A stretch of 64,000 nt of DNA, taken from positions 20,681-84,680 of the forward strand of contig JADFUC010002099.1 in NCBI GenBank assembly GCA_019722365.1. Reading direction: 5' to 3'. This document shows, one piece after another, positions 10,840 to 24,960 of this stretch. How positions within the stretch are numbered: the stretch's first letter is position 1; every line of letters starts with the position of its first letter. This DNA comes from Lithospermum erythrorhizon (lineage: Eukaryota; Streptophyta; Magnoliopsida; Boraginales; Boraginaceae). Under the pieces are notes generated by a model. It was given only the letters and a program-made list of their open reading frames with translations, was not told the DNA's origin and did no database searches. A program made the position numbers and the translations under genes.

Positions 10840-13800
10840 ATAAATCATAGAAATTAATCCATGAAGCTATAAATTACTACCAAAACTACTTTAAGGAAGT
10901 AAATTAATGGAAACCGCATGAAATATTAATATCAATTGCAAAAATTAAGAAATAAAAAAAGATACTTGGTAGGAATTTTCCAATTAAAGAACAAAGAGAG
11001 AAATGGTTTTCTTTGCTAATTTTGTTTTTAATTATAGGATGACTTTGTGATTTATGCGGCTGTGGATGTATTAATGAATTTATTCGTTAATGGGTTGTAG
11101 GTTATGAGTTAGGTTGGACTTATCTTGCTTGGCGATTATAAGAGATGGCTTCACCAACGCCCATAACCGGACCCAAGTATGAGATCTTCCGACAAACAAA
11201 TTATCTTTCGCTTTCGTTTTTTGCGTTTTGGTCGTTTGCGCATAGATTAATAAAAGAAAAGTAGTCGAAAAAAATGCATTAAAAATGTAATATGACAATC
11301 AATTGAAACAACAATATCATTCGTTGAGCATTAATTTAAAGAAAAAATGTAGTAAAAGAATGTAAAAATCTTATTTATCGAAGCTAAAATGACAACTATT
11401 TTTTAAATAATTTTTTTGATGCAAAAGCGATAATTAAAAAAATGGAAGGAGTATTGATTTGTTGTTAGCGATAATCCTTATAATTACAAGTTCTTTTAAC
11501 AGTAATCATATAAATTTACACGTTGAGATAATCTGTGAAGCACTACATTGATCCGCAATCATAGTCTAATTAATATGAAGATGAATTGTGACTCTCTCTG
11601 CCTATACTGCCTGCCTGCTACTCACTCCTTCCTTTTTGGGCCTTTTAGTTGTCTTTTATTGTAGTGAAACATGATAATACATATGGTTCTTTTATGTATC
11701 CTATAATATAATAGTACTTTTTTTTTTTTTCTTGAATAAAGGAATAGATTACTCGATCCCCATTTTTCATATTAGTGTTGTAGAATATTAGTCTCGTCAT
11801 GTCCATTTACAAGGTTTTCATTTTAATTACTTGACATTCTCCAAAAATGTTAATTAGAAAGAGTGATAGTAAAAATAACTATCACTAATTCAATATTTTA
11901 ATATTAATACATCGCGTTAAACTCCTTCCATATTATTATTCATAGATCGTGCAAAAAAGAATCATAACGTTAGAAAGGGGTTTGATTTTATACTACATCA
12001 ATGATAACCCGCAGTCCAATTTTGATGTTAAATTAAATTTTCATATATTAAAGTAAAGGGTGAAAATAAGAAATTAGAGTGTAAATGTGTAATTATCAAT
12101 GTTTGAAAATAAAAATTCAAAATACGAATAAAAGAAAAAATTCTTAACATTTGTTGCTATCATAGACTTTAAAATAAGTACCTTAGCTTGAGGTTAAGAA
12201 TATATTTAGAGATTTCCTACTTAAGTAGGCTAACTTAGTTATTTTCTTTCATTTAATAAATTTATTTAATAATTAAAAATAATAAATTAGATACTTTGAC
12301 CCCAGATTTACGGAGGTGATTCTCGATCACAATCTCCCCAGAATAGCTTCATTTATGTCGATCTTCACGCCATCCACTAAATCTCGTTAAAGCAATCAAA
12401 TCTCCCAAAAATCATTAATTCCTAAGCCACTTACAACGAGAGAAAACTGACATCGCCCTGCTTAAGCAATAACTCCCGCGATTGAGCACAATCAGCTTCT
12501 TGAAAAATGAGTAAGAACCGTTGGTATTCCATGAACAAGATGTTATGGAAGGTTATTAATTCGAGTTCAATTTGTTTTTCCTGAAATGCATTATTGTTAG
12601 GTCATTTATGATTTAATTGGGTAACTTTTCAATCTCTTACCAATTTATTTGATTTTGGTGTATTATTGTTGGATTGTATTATTGTTGAATTGGATTATTG
12701 TTGAATTGTATTATTGTTGATACAAATACCGAAATAAGACTTAGCATGGTAAGGGCATAAAAACATATCCATACAATAATTGTATGCAGGTATGAAGTTA
12801 TCGATATAAAATGAGCATCGTCGAAATAAAATTAACGTGGTATGTGCATAAGTATAGCATGTCTGATAATTGTATTTGGATTATGAGAAGTGCTCATTGT
12901 TATTAAATGTACACTAGATAATGGTAGTACACAAATACCGAAATAAGGATCAACGTAGTATTAATTGCATGGCGATGCCCCACTAATAATTGTATACGGG
13001 TTATGAGAAGACACGAATATAAAATTTAATAATTTCGACGAGGTTATTATCTCAAACACGCCAACAACTAAAATACAATCTAACATAACAAAATTCGGAA
13101 TAACAAAGTTGAGTATATAAAAGGCATACATTAAAATTAAAATAACCCGACAATGTATTTACGATAATAATAAAAAAACATCCGACGCCATAGATAGAAA
13201 TAAAATCATACAACTGAGAAATTAGTATTAAAGTGCTCAAATATTTTTAAGATGTTCCGATTCACAGTTGTGCATATGCTTCCATATTAAGTGTCTCTTC
13301 TCCAACTCGGCCTTACTTTTACATAGATACAACGTTTTTGAATTCGTAACACAGCATAGAAATAGCCTACATAAAAAATAAAATGAGTTATCCATATTAA
13401 GAACAAATAACCCTATAAGGATAACTATAAAGAAATATTAGGCTAAGACGGTCCAAAAATAACATCGCTAATCAAATGAAACACAACGCGCATTGAAAGA
13501 ACAACAAAATTGATTTAGTACATGAAATAGCAAAAAACTAAAAAAGCGGTGTGAATATGCCGCAGTGAACATACAAATATGTGAGACCCGATGAATTGCT
13601 TCCAATGATAGACTTATTTGACTCTTAAATTATAACAACAATGTGCTAGAACCTTCAATGCAAATTTTATATTGCAAAAGAACAAAAAAAAATATAAAGG
13701 AGGAAAAAGAATTGAAAACCAAATCGAATAAGTTAAAGAAATCTCAAATCAATGCATCGGTCGAATTCGATTATGTCAATCGGTCAAGTTTAGCAATTTA

Positions 13801-13990
13801 GAAATCAGTTCAAAAAAAAAAAAATGGTTTAGAATTTCAAATTGGGAGAATTAATTTAGAAAATTAAAATAGATTAAATTATCCAAACAAAAAATTCATA
13901 AAACAAGGACAAAAAAAAACTAAATCAGCTCCCAACAAAATTGCTCCATTATTTATTGTTGTAACCAATTTGATTCTTAAAGAATATATT
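10840..13990. other. AT-rich spacer with minor repeats, no gene seen
   Basis: No supported coding region. Small features include a T-run near 11718-11731, TGGAAGGAGTA at 11441-11451 and ACTCCTTCC near 11925 that resemble Stowaway MITE ends but do not pair, and a short TTATTGTTGAAT-type tandem at about 12656-12720. Two diverged blocks contain ACAAATACCGAAATAAG, near 12721 and 12930, each followed after about 50 bases by a TAATTGTAT word. Confidence 0.5.
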
Positions 13991-14001
13991 AACTAATCAA
14001 T

Positions 14002-16157
14002 TGTAATGCAAAGAAGAATTTTATTATTTATTAAAGTGCAATAAAGATCACTTGTGAGGGAGAAATTCCTCGATTAATGCGGGTTTTTATCAAATCGAAG
14101 AGGGTCGATTGTCGACCTATAGATCCACTAGCGTTCTTGTGAGTTGTGAGATGCTTGACTTGCTTGACTTGAGCTTGATCTTGATGGGCTTGGTATGAGC
14201 TCGGCTTGACTTTGAGCTTGGATTTGAGTTGGATTTGTGATAGAAGCTCTATGAAATTTGGATATATGTCTCTAGTCTTGATGGGATTGAGGCCCAGTCG
14301 GACTTGGATATGGTCGGGCAGGGGGCAATGGCGGCTCATTTCGTGTTGGCCGTGTTGGACTTGATCTTGGAGTGCTTTGGACTTGTCTCGGTATGTTAGA
14401 CTAAGGATGAACTGCTATGGCTTGTGTTGCGGTGTGAGTCTGTAGCCACTACGGTGGGACTTAAGAGATGTTTCCCAGTGGGCTGGCAGACAAACTCTGC
14501 TTCTTGTGGGACTTGAAGTAGTTGTGCTCTTGTCTCTAGTGGAACTTTGTAGCTTGAGAGGCTACTTATCTTTAGTGGGACTTGATTTGGGATGGGCTAG
14601 AACAACCCCAAGGCTGTGTAGAGTGATAGCAAGCGAGAGTTATTGAAGAAGAAATGTATGCTTAACACCGCATGCTACAACTGACCTTAGCAATTTATTG
14701 CTAGAGAGTGGGACTTATTGAGATTTGGCCTCATTGGATTTGATTTAGGCTGAAGTAGCGTGCGGCTTAGCTTTTATCTTCTGGCTTGACGCCTTGTTTT
14801 GTTGATGAAGTGATGTCAGTATGAATGTTGAGTATGTCTTGTTGTGTATTTGATGATCGGCGGGGCCTTAGCGATGTGTTTCTATTACGGACTCTCGCTA
14901 TAGGGGCCCGAATATTCAATGTATTTCTATATGGAACTTGATGAATTAAACACGAGGTTTTTCGAGTGCATGCGAATTTATGAATGTCAGTCTTTGAGCT
15001 TATTCTTGAATATTCGAAACTTCTTGAGAGATGCGTGGCCGGTGCTCGCCAGTTTTTGCTTGACTTGAAGAATTATTGCATTTGTGTAATAATTCCTGAT
15101 TCAGCGCTATTTAGGACAACTTGGAGGTGTTTTCCGGCCACTACTTGGTGTTTAGCGAGGTAGTTCAAAAGATATAACTTAGAGAATTTCGGAGCGTCCT
15201 TTTTATTTTCTCGAGTGTTTTTTGTGTATTTTGAATAAGGAATTGGATGATAATTCGAATTAATTGATTTGGGTTTAATATTAACGAATTTATTACATGT
15301 TAAAACCCGTTTAACTTTCTCGATTTATTGAGAGAGCTACGTTTTTACGGTGTAGTACTTTAATTTTATTGATCCGAATTATTTGGATTTGGCAGGTCAA
15401 TATCTTCAACATGAATTTATTACGTGTCGGATATTTTAAAATGATTATCCTTATTCCTGTGAATTTTTAGTGTCGTCTTAATTTAATCACATATTTTGAA
15501 ATTTTCGGACCAATTTTGGGTCTACAAAATATTTAAGGTGTATTTTTCATGTAAAAATAAATAAATCATCCAGCGTGTATATGAAACTTCCGAACATAGC
15601 CATCGATAGGCTAGATTGTTTATTTCGTCTTTGATTACAGAAACTTTCTTATCAATGAGAGCAATTTGAGTAGAACTTTTAGAATTAATTGGCTCATGAG
15701 GTCCATATAAGGATAGGATGAATCAAAAATTAATTCCATCATCTTTAGCCCCGTTTTTGCATGCTTGCTTATTATCGAGGTAGTGTCTCCTACTCCTTTT
15801 TTTTGTTTGTTTATTCTTGCTTCTTGCTGACGTTATATGATCATATCCGTCATTAATGTGCTTTCTTTATATTTTGTAAATTTCTTGAGTTGAGTAGAGA
15901 CATAAAGTTTCCACTTTTATGGGAGTTTGCTTAAGCTTTTTAAGGTAATACGCTTTTGACTTTTATGTATCTTTTGCTTTTTGATGAATCTTTTTGGTGA
16001 TTACGGCATGCATTACTTAACTAGATGCTTAAATATTCCTTTGAAATACATAGCATAGATATTTTCTTGAGTTGCATGATTTTGGTTCGCCAAAATTTTT
16101 TGCTAATGAAGCGCCCATAACGTTTTCATTCTGAGTCTGTTTGAGCTACACTTATAT
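14002..16157 (-). mobile_element. Partial copy of the large LTR family also found at 38448
   Basis: It starts TGTAATGCAAAGAAGAATTT exactly as the 38448 element does, then follows it in order. Shared points are the AGAGTGATAGCAA block (14620 / 39130), the TTGGCCTCA block (14725 / 39247), the ATTTTCTCG region (15205 / 39790), the ACATGTTAAAACCC block (15295 / 41045) and GCGCCCATAAC (16112 / 42124). About 1.2 kb present in the other copy, covering U3, the polypurine tract and some internal sequence, is missing near 15250. The orientation is inferred from the better copy. No protein-coding capacity is visible. Confidence 0.65.
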
Positions 16158-17129
16158 TGTTAGAATCTAGTATGAATTAGATTTCATGATAAAAACCAAT
16201 TCATATCGGATCCTCGAATGATGTATATTAATCTAAACACAAAAATACATGTATGAATACAAAAATTCTTACATTGCAACGGAAGGCGAATGAACCCGAA
16301 ACCACAGCTTGACCCAGCGTGAATGCCCGTGATATGCTGCCAAAACTTGTTGACACGAAATGATGTCCTCACAGATTGCGCACCAAGAGGCTTAGACAAT
16401 TACTTGAACTTGCTAGAGTTTGAAGATGAATAAAATTGGAAGAGAGAAAAACTCTTTGATTCTATAGGGAGAGGCGGTGATACAGAGAGAGGGGTTAAGG
16501 TTTTTTTATGATATGATAAAAAACCTAATCCCTTTCCTTAAATACCAAGTCCCAAATTCCACTCGTTAAGAAATCAGTTTAACTCGTTAACTTAATTATA
16601 CGTTGTGGGATTAATTGAAATAATGAGTTACGAGTGAGTTTGTTCTATTTTAATTAATTTAACAGTCGATTCAAAATACTAACGAATCACTCTCGAATAA
16701 CTTACCAAGTTATTCATCGATTTCAACTGCTGTAATTGATTAAACTTGCAAGTTTAACCAATTGATATTCATCAATATATATTTTAACAAATATATGAAT
16801 ATTGAGGAATACATACCCCAATATATCTGATGCCGTTTAATTTCATTCATGATATTATTCGAACTATCGTTGTATGTGTGTGTGACATACAGGCTCGTAT
16901 AATAGTAGAGTGGTATAATAATAATAATTGACCAATTACTATTATTATAACATAATTAATGGTAAGATCTAGCAATCACTTTCGCCAACGCAAATTATCA
17001 TGAGAACCAGCTAGTAATATCTGATTACTAAGATGAACAAGTTACGGTAATCGTTGCAAATCGGTAAATGAATTGTCTACGGTATGCGCGAACATAATAA
17101 AAAGGGAATCAATTCGTTGATTTCCAACA
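16158..17129 (-). repeat. LTR of a copia-type minus-strand element (left copy)
   Basis: Bounded by TGTTAGAATC on the left and GATTTCCAACA on the right, so it reads TGTTGGAAATC at its start on the minus strand. It matches the segment ending at 19528 in the same orientation and the segment starting at 63034 in the opposite one. Shared words include the run of TATTATTATTA-type repeats and TATGTGTGTGTG. The left edge could instead be near 16219 (TGATGTATATT); the choice is unresolved. Confidence 0.65.
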
Positions 17130-18626
17130 CTCGATTGCCCTTGGGCGATTACCTTACAATTCTTCATCCACTTAGATCTACAGTAAGTAGGCTAACCGTA
17201 AAGTGTGTGTGAAGCGCTTCCCACAAATTTCGCTTTACTCGGTATGAGGAAGCGAATAATCATTTATGGCGTCCATAAACCAATCGATTACTGTGTGTGA
17301 GAGGCCTAATATCTTCCTTGTATATCAGGGCGATAAATCCTCGATATGCTCGACATCTATCGATATACTTTCATGAGTGTGACCCCAGCATGCCGTTATA
17401 ATCGGCAAGGCGGGAGCGTTTGGTCATAGTCAAAGTCTGAGCTTATATAACCGCAGATGGTTATATATCGTAGGTCTAAAATTGTCGAACCTAAAATTCT
17501 AAAAAATATCATAGAACAGATGCCTACACTCTTCTATGAATTCGTTTCGGTCGTACCGGCTCGGTCAAGGCAGCGATACATGGTATTGATCTGATCCTGC
17601 TTGAGGCTAACGTGATCGATCTTGATCATTAATCAAAACACCATGTTAGTCATATGATCTTTGTCACCCACAACTATCAACATCGACCCGAGGCCTTTGG
17701 CTATTCTATGTCTAGGCTTGAAGGTGTAATCGACAATTCATGTGCCTCTACAGAAAAACATATGCTAACTGAGGATCTAACTTTTCACTAAATCGAGGAT
17801 CTGATACATGTATATTATATCTAAATTTAAACGTATAGGCAGAAGTAAACAAATATACTAGATATGAAGCAACAATATTAAAATGTTTGTTCACGTAACA
17901 TAATAGATACATCGACTCCCCGGCAACTTCTTGCTTGAGCTGCTTGACAGCGTGTTTAGACACATGTTATTGCGTCTTTAAATGCTTTGCCTTCGTGGTT
18001 TGGTAAAATGGGTCGGCCGGATGGCCTCTGGTGCTACTTTGCATACTTTTAATATCACCTACATTAAGTATATCTCTAATTAGGTGATACTTTCGAATGC
18101 CGATGCTTGGTTGTGATGTGCTGGGATTCCTTAGACTAGTATCGCCCAGAGTATTGTCCTTAACTTGGCTATTGGTCACTCGTCTTGCGTCTTTTACACC
18201 AAGCTCGATCCACGAATTTCTTAATCAACATGCTTAACTTTGGCGGCTTGAATATTTGTGATATACTCGATTATGGTACAATCGCTTGTGATACTACTGC
18301 TTGGAACTCCTCGAGAATGCTAGCTCGCCCGTGAGACAAAAATCGTACCCGGACTAGGAATGATGTGATCTACACATCGGTTTAAAGCTGGCGTCGGTGT
18401 ACCGGTGACTACTAACTTCATCATCTCCACCGTATACCCGAAAACATCTTTAGTTCTTCTACCGAGATGCCCAGATGCACGCCCCGGCTTCAAAATGTGT
18501 TTATATAAAAACTTATATATAAATATAATTGAAATTATACAACTTAAACATGCTCATGATGCCCTTTGTTGAAAATTACGCTGACTTGTTCATAACAAAA
18601 TAAACATATGCAACTTTGATCGAATA
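17130..18626 (-). mobile_element. Internal region of the minus-strand copia-type element, no pol seen
   Basis: The region lies between the two related LTRs. No reverse transcriptase, integrase or RNase H motif is recognisable in either strand. A degraded tRNA-type primer site may be present at about 17796-17810: its reverse complement, TGTATCAGATCC, resembles TGGTATCAGAGC. Short minus-strand frames at 17748-17963 and 17967-18179 are not recognised. Either this was a non-autonomous element or most of the internal region has been lost. Confidence 0.45.
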
Positions 18627-19528
18627 AATGTATAATAGCAATTACGAAAAAAGATATACAATGCAATTCATACACGTATGAATACGAGAGTACTAAACGC
18701 GGCGAGAATGATGAACTTTCAATCTCGAATCCTCTGTTAAATCCTTCAGCACCTCAAGTGAAATGCCTGCAGTTAGTCCACACCAAGAGCGGTTGAATCA
18801 CGCGATTAGATTTGCTAGAATCTACGAGTGATTGGACAAGAATTTGAGTCAAAACTTGACTCAAAACTAGAGAGAATATAGAGGGGGGAGGAGGAGGGGG
18901 CGGCGGCCTTTTGGTGGAGGAGAGGATGAAATGAAAAATCCTTAGGTTTTTAAGTTTGTCTTTCTTCTAGTCCCTTTTGGTTTTAGGTCGAATAGCTTGA
19001 CTCGTTTGATAAATAGTTAAGCTTCGTTAAGCGGATTAACTAACTTATTACTAAGCAGTGATAGCTTGGCATGTTACTAATATAAGACACCCACTGGATT
19101 AGCGTCAATTGAAATAGATATTTAATTTATTCGGTTTTGTCCAATTTGTATTTTACATTATCAATGTAAAAATCTCTATTGGGTATCTCGTTGATTTCAA
19201 TCAACACCAAATTTAACAATCCCGATTTAATTCCGTACATGGAATATAACTCAATGTCATTGTATGTGTGTGGGCTTCTGGGCTCAGATAATATTAGTAG
19301 TATAATAATACAATTGACGATTATGATTATTATATCGGTTATGCATGAGATCTAACTGTCGGCATAACCACGATATTATCGTGAGTTCGTTATAGTAATT
19401 TAGAATGAATATTTATTAGGCAACTTAGTTTGAGCCAATCTCGTTTTAACTAAAACTAGTAATGAATTGTTACAACAATTTTCTTAACGGGCATAATTAT
19501 AGAAATCAAAATACTCTGATTTCCAACA
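18627..19528 (-). repeat. LTR of a copia-type minus-strand element (right copy)
   Basis: Ends ACTCTGATTTCCAACA, matching the right end of the 16158-17129 copy. Inside are corresponding TGTATGTGTGTG, CACCAAGAG and ACGTATGAATAC words in the same order. The left edge is approximate. The flanks of the pair (TATAT at 16153-16157, AGGGC after 19528) do not match, so no target duplication supports the boundaries. Confidence 0.6.
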
Positions 19529-20264
19529 AGGGCGTCCTCATTCTTTTTATTGATCCGTACTTTCGTGGAATCATTCTATTTATGCTTTTTTAGTCACTTG
19601 TCTCGGTCTGATCACAGTGCGAGGATGTTGTGAGTAAGAGGGGATGTCGCTAGCATTGCTTCGACCTACCGATTGGGATTGTCTTTGACTCTATGCCCCT
19701 TCTTGCTTTGGCTTTGATAGTGTGGGTAATGTATGAGTTGATGATGGACGTCCTTCTCCTAATATTTACTCTGCTTTGATGTTGATCTTTTCATATAGCA
19801 CATTGAAGGAGGGTGGGCCCACTTTTGGAGGGCAATGTGATCGCGAGTTGGTCTTCGGCTCCCTCTTGAAGTATAGTATGCGTCGCGCTGATACTTGTAT
19901 CTCTAATTTGATTTGCTTTTCTTTTATTCTCTTAGTGTTGGATTTGATGCTTACTATCCTGCTTGACTATTGCGTCCTCTTGATCGCCTCCTTTGTGATG
20001 GTTTAGGAGACAAAGAGTTTTTGTTAGGTTATGGCTGAGCACAGTGTTCCCAGCGCTACGTGCCCCCCACCAAATGCGTTCCTTGAGGATCAAGTCAGAC
20101 GTAGTTCACTTTGATGGATAGTTTAGACTTGTGTCCGAGATTTTATTAGATATTTTATGCTCTTACCCATGAGTTGTTAGAACAACATACTCGACCATAG
20201 GGTATTAGGCCTTTATGCTCTTTAGGAAGTTGATGGTACTTTATCTGCTACCATGGAGGCGTTA
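19529..20264. other. Spacer, no gene seen
   Basis: Short open frames exist (for example 19776-20006) but show no motif and lie among stop-rich sequence. Nothing here could be matched to a family by eye. Confidence 0.4.
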
Positions 20265-20640
20265 TGTAACAACCCGCCCAGTCGGCCATACGAGGTTAGA
20301 ATCGTCGAGAAGTCGGGACACAGTCGCTTGAAATCGATGGATGACTCAAATTTAAAAGACCCTTTATCTTAAATAAACCAATAAAACAAGATACATCGAA
20401 AGAGCGGTTATAAAGAAATCCATCGTGAGTATTTCCTAATCACGAAAACAACAAATACAACAATCTTCCAAAGTACAAAATGTCAACGATATTTGATGCG
20501 AAATCTCATAAAATCTTAAATTTGACTGATACATGGAACAATTACATATCACATCCCAATGTGGCGTTCTTGATGTGTATTAGTTGACTATACAATCATG
20601 GCTTGGTGACCTCGAGGAGAATATGTAATCTTATATTATT
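20265..20640 (-). repeat. Gypsy LTR terminal segment, minus orientation
   Basis: TGTAACAACCCGCCC followed by GTCGGCCATACGAGGTTA is the reverse complement of the LTR 3' end seen at about 55140-55182 and 62190-62239 (AACCTCGTGGCCGAC ... GGTCGTTA). A related copy begins at 23906. The extent beyond about 20640 is not clear because the sequence becomes AT-rich and diverged. Confidence 0.55.
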
Positions 20641-23600
20641 AGATGAATCCTAATTTAAATACAATGCATCTACTTCTTTAATCATTTTAAAGGAGAATAT
20701 TAAATGTTAAGCAAACCCCGACTCTCGTCGTTGAACTATTCAAATGTACTTATTGTATTTCTAAATCTGACGATAAATTAGTAAACATATACATTTCGTC
20801 CTTTACTAATGCACTAATAATAATGTGAGAATTAACATATTTATTTATTGACCTCGTAGATCTTATTTATGACTCACAATAAATCATTTTATTCTAAACA
20901 TTTAATTTTAACTAATGATTGTTCCATTATGAATTCTAAGTATTATTCATTAATCATATACTCTAAATATATGATTCCAAAATTCATCTTTATGACGCTT
21001 TTTATTTGACGATTGCTCTTTTATAATTACATCATTGCCTTAGAAGATTTTAGATTTCAAGTCTCTTACTTGAATTCTTCTGACATACACGTTATGATAC
21101 TTTGTTGTGAGACCAACCAAATGGAGATTTAATATGGTTTTGCTTAATTTTCATATAGAGACTAATAGTCAATTGGCTTGAATTAATCTTAAAACATAAA
21201 AATCATTTATTTTTCAAGAAAACATAAATAATAGCGAGGATTCTTAATCAAAAGCGAGGAAGTTAACTCGACAATTGGTTAAAAAACATTTGGCTAAAGC
21301 GAAGCGATAAAATTGGGTCTTCGCAGCCGGATGTAGCGTTCCTTATCCGTGTCCACTCATCTGGTGATCTTACATTATGATTATCGCGCGTTTCGAGAAA
21401 ATGTGAGTACTACATGCACAATGTCCATGGCGTTGATGTATCAAAAGTGAAAGTAATATCACAATTCGTGACATGATGGTACCTCGTCTTGAATGCGTGA
21501 TTAAATCATGTCATGCTAGATGGAAAGGTCCTATTGGCAAACTTCTTTCGATGACCAAAGTGGTTACTTTAACCGTCCTTGTCATACATCTTCCTCTTTC
21601 CACTGTTCATTCCCTTGTAGTTTGTAACCAAAACTGTAGGGATGAAACATTTAGGAAATTCTCCTTATCCTTAGAGATCATCTCATGAAGAAAGCCAAAG
21701 CTTTCTTCGTTTCTCATTCATTGTACCTAATAATGAAATTAGATACCTTGTTGGGGTAAATAATCGTGATGATGTTTAAGCTCAATTCCGGAGATATTGG
21801 CATTCTAAATTGCGGATAACTTTCGATCAATCGTTATCTCTAGAACATGATTCTCTCCCGACCTTCGAGTTGATCGGCGATGTGCAAACATTTTACTCTT
21901 AACCGCTTTTCAGCAATTTTTCTGAAGGAGGGAGTCTCGGATGAGCATAAACGATTATGATTTGACATCTGATTCTTAACCTTGGGTGATCAATTTCCCA
22001 TAGTGGACAACATAAGACACTTGACTTCTCTGAGGAATACAACAAATGCTCATCGTATCGAAGTCGCGCTCCAAGCGGTCGGATCCTTTGGAGTACTTGG
22101 GGCTCGTCGGTGTATTACGTACCAATGTGCTCGTAGCTTGAGCACTAATAGTGAACATATATCTTTTTAAATTCGGTGAAAAGCACTTGTAGGGAAAAGA
22201 ATTCATAATTGACTCGGCGGGGAAAATACATAAAGAACAACTTACTCATATGTCGTATAATATTCTACAAGCAGGATAATAGAACAAATATACTGGGTGT
22301 TTCTGATCCCGCGCTAAACACGCAAAAGTATATAGGCGATATAACATAAACCGGAGCGGTATGCTATGATATTCGACTTAAGTTATACAAGCAAATTGTA
22401 CAATCACGCTAATTATGACCATCGCCAACTCTTAAGCGTTAATAAAATTTCAATTTAGACAGCATAATTAATAACCTCTTATGTCAGCGGACCGCGATAC
22501 CCGACATTGGAAATCCGTTACTTGAACCGATTATCACGGGTACAAATTCGAGAATAAAAGCGTGAAATGCGAGTTCTTGAATGAGTAACTTATACTATTC
22601 CATCGGATGGCATCCCAAGGCAGTAGCATAAGTGACTCTAACCCGGCTTTATATTATGGTATGACGTTAAGCGCTTATTTGTCGGTGGAATTGGTTATAT
22701 TTTATTAACTCATACAATCATGTCAAACATATCAATCAAACAAGCAAAATATATACTCATGAATCATAAGAAAAATATAACACATTACTGGAAATCATGA
22801 TATAAATATTAGTGGAAAATATTTCTAAACTATATTTCAGTTTCACAAATTATTTTCCTGTTGACCTATCCTCTAAGGTGGATCAATATCTAATAATTAA
22901 TTATAACTATATGCGATTGATTATCCCGAGTTTGTCGCATTTCTATAAATAAAAAATTGGTACACCTTATGTAGATTAATTTATCTAGGCCATCTTTATC
23001 ATATAACATAATATTATATCATAAAGTTAAAGTAGCGTCCATCGGATATAACGTATTATATCATCGTGATAAATAGTCGATATTACGCTTTAACATCATG
23101 CGTGGATGAAGCATGAAATGAAACACGCATATTGCATACCAAGAATAATCATCGAATGAAATAAATTATTTAATTTCTCACAAGTATTATGTATTTCTTA
23201 ATCTAATTCTAATTTTTATTTGATATTTTATATTAGTAAGGTATTTTTAATGCATAATATTAACAAGCGTCAAATTAATATCTTATATTAAAATGTGTTA
23301 TTAGTATCTTATATTAGTAACGTGTTTATTTAATAATTAATATAGTATATGTCATTAATATATAATATTACAAACATGTTAAGTTAATATAAAATAGCAA
23401 TATTTTCTAAAAATATTATTTCACACGCATGATGATTAATTCGAGAATTATGTTATAATTTGAAACTCTAACTATCTAATAATCATAGGTCTCAAAATTA
23501 ATTAAATTAATTTCGAAATATTATAATTAAACCTAATCAAAATTAGAATTTAATTAATTCAATCCATTGGTTTCAATTTAATTCTAATAAATAATTGAAT

Positions 23601-23900
23601 TTAATCTAATCTTATTAGAACTAATTTTAATGTGGTTAAAATAAATTGATTAAAATAATTTTCAACAAGAAATTAAATTAATATAATTTAATTTATTTTT
23701 TAATAAATCAATTCTAACAAAAATTATCATGAATTGAGTGTGGATCGAATCATAACTAAATTGACCTAATTGTCGAGCACAGCGAGATGGACCCGGCCCT
23801 ATGGCCAGGCGGCGGACGACCCGTCAGGCCCAGGCGAGGAGGCCCAGCGTCAGCGATGAAGCCATTGCAGACAGATGCCCAATAACGCGCCAAATGACGT
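20641..23900. other. AT-rich decayed repeat sequence, no gene seen
   Basis: No supported gene. Part of it may be the remainder of the minus-strand gypsy LTR, since composition and scattered ACTCATA and CACAT words resemble 47500-48000. From about 23150 to 23760 it is extremely AT-rich, with repeated TATCTTATATTA-like words. Confidence 0.4.
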
Positions 23901-23905
23901 TACGT

Positions 23906-24960
23906 AACGACCCGCTGGTCGGCCATGCTGAGGTTAAGGTCAATATTACTGTCTGCTTGAGTCGTAGGTCGATGGATCTGACATAAAAATTGCATTTGAT
24001 ATTAATAATAAATACTCTTTTAGTCCGTGGCGGGTGGGTATGGTCCGAAATAACGTATCAACCCAACGAGCTTGCTCACATCCATACGAAATATACAACC
24101 AACCAAACACAACGAATGTCCATGAATATCATAATAATAATATGGTCACCTTGCGACCACAGTAATATCTGACATAAAACTCTTGTATACATAACAAGAG
24201 GAAAATATATTAGAAAAACTGGCGAGACTCCACATGCCTTGCTTCTGATCTTAATCCATGACTGTCAGCGTCGGTCCTCAGCGACCTCGTGATCAACTCA
24301 GAAACACAGGCTTAAAAGCATGCCCAAAGAAAGAATAAGGAAGTAGGCAGCGAAGCTTAGTGAATACAAATACCACAAATGGTATCGACCACATATAATA
24401 ATAATTTATATATATAAAATCATATACATATCGATAAACAAACTGTTTCACTTAGCCATCAATGCTCGCACAATCAAATATTCATTCAAATGAGCAACAC
24501 AAGCGATAAAGGATTAGTCACAGCAAAATGTACCGTAAACCTCAAAATGCATCCCAGAAACAAATCGCGTCATGGGTATACAGCTAGCGTCACATGTATA
24601 TATACATCGCGATCCTCCGACTAGACTCGCTCAATATGCATATCACACCAAACCTCGAATCACCACGGGCTCTTCAACGCCATATCGCGCGAAGCCTCAC
24701 GTCGAGGCTACTCGCTTGCCAATGTATATATACGCATGTCATTCACTTTAATCAGCACGCAAAAGATACAGCGCGCTGACCACGTACAACGATACACAAT
24801 CGCGCGTAAGCACTATCACATACAACACATGTGGTATAATGCAACAATGACCACAATCTCATAACATCGGTCACCGGTAACAACGATCTAAAGCAACATC
24901 GATATACATACCCAGTATAGTCTAAAGCTAACAAATACATCTTGAAAATATAATCATAAT
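23906..24960 (-). repeat. Gypsy LTR, truncated, minus orientation
   Basis: It starts TAACGACCCGCTGGTCGGCC and continues with GAGGTTAAGGTCA, the same terminal block as at 20265 and, inverted, at 55140-55182. It is followed at about 24960 by LTR-like sequence in the opposite orientation, so the two appear to face each other. Confidence 0.5.

Noticed and set aside
11418..11960. Possible Stowaway MITE from TGGAAGGAGTA and ACTCCTTCC words
   Set aside because: The two ends face away from each other and no inverted partner was found for either.
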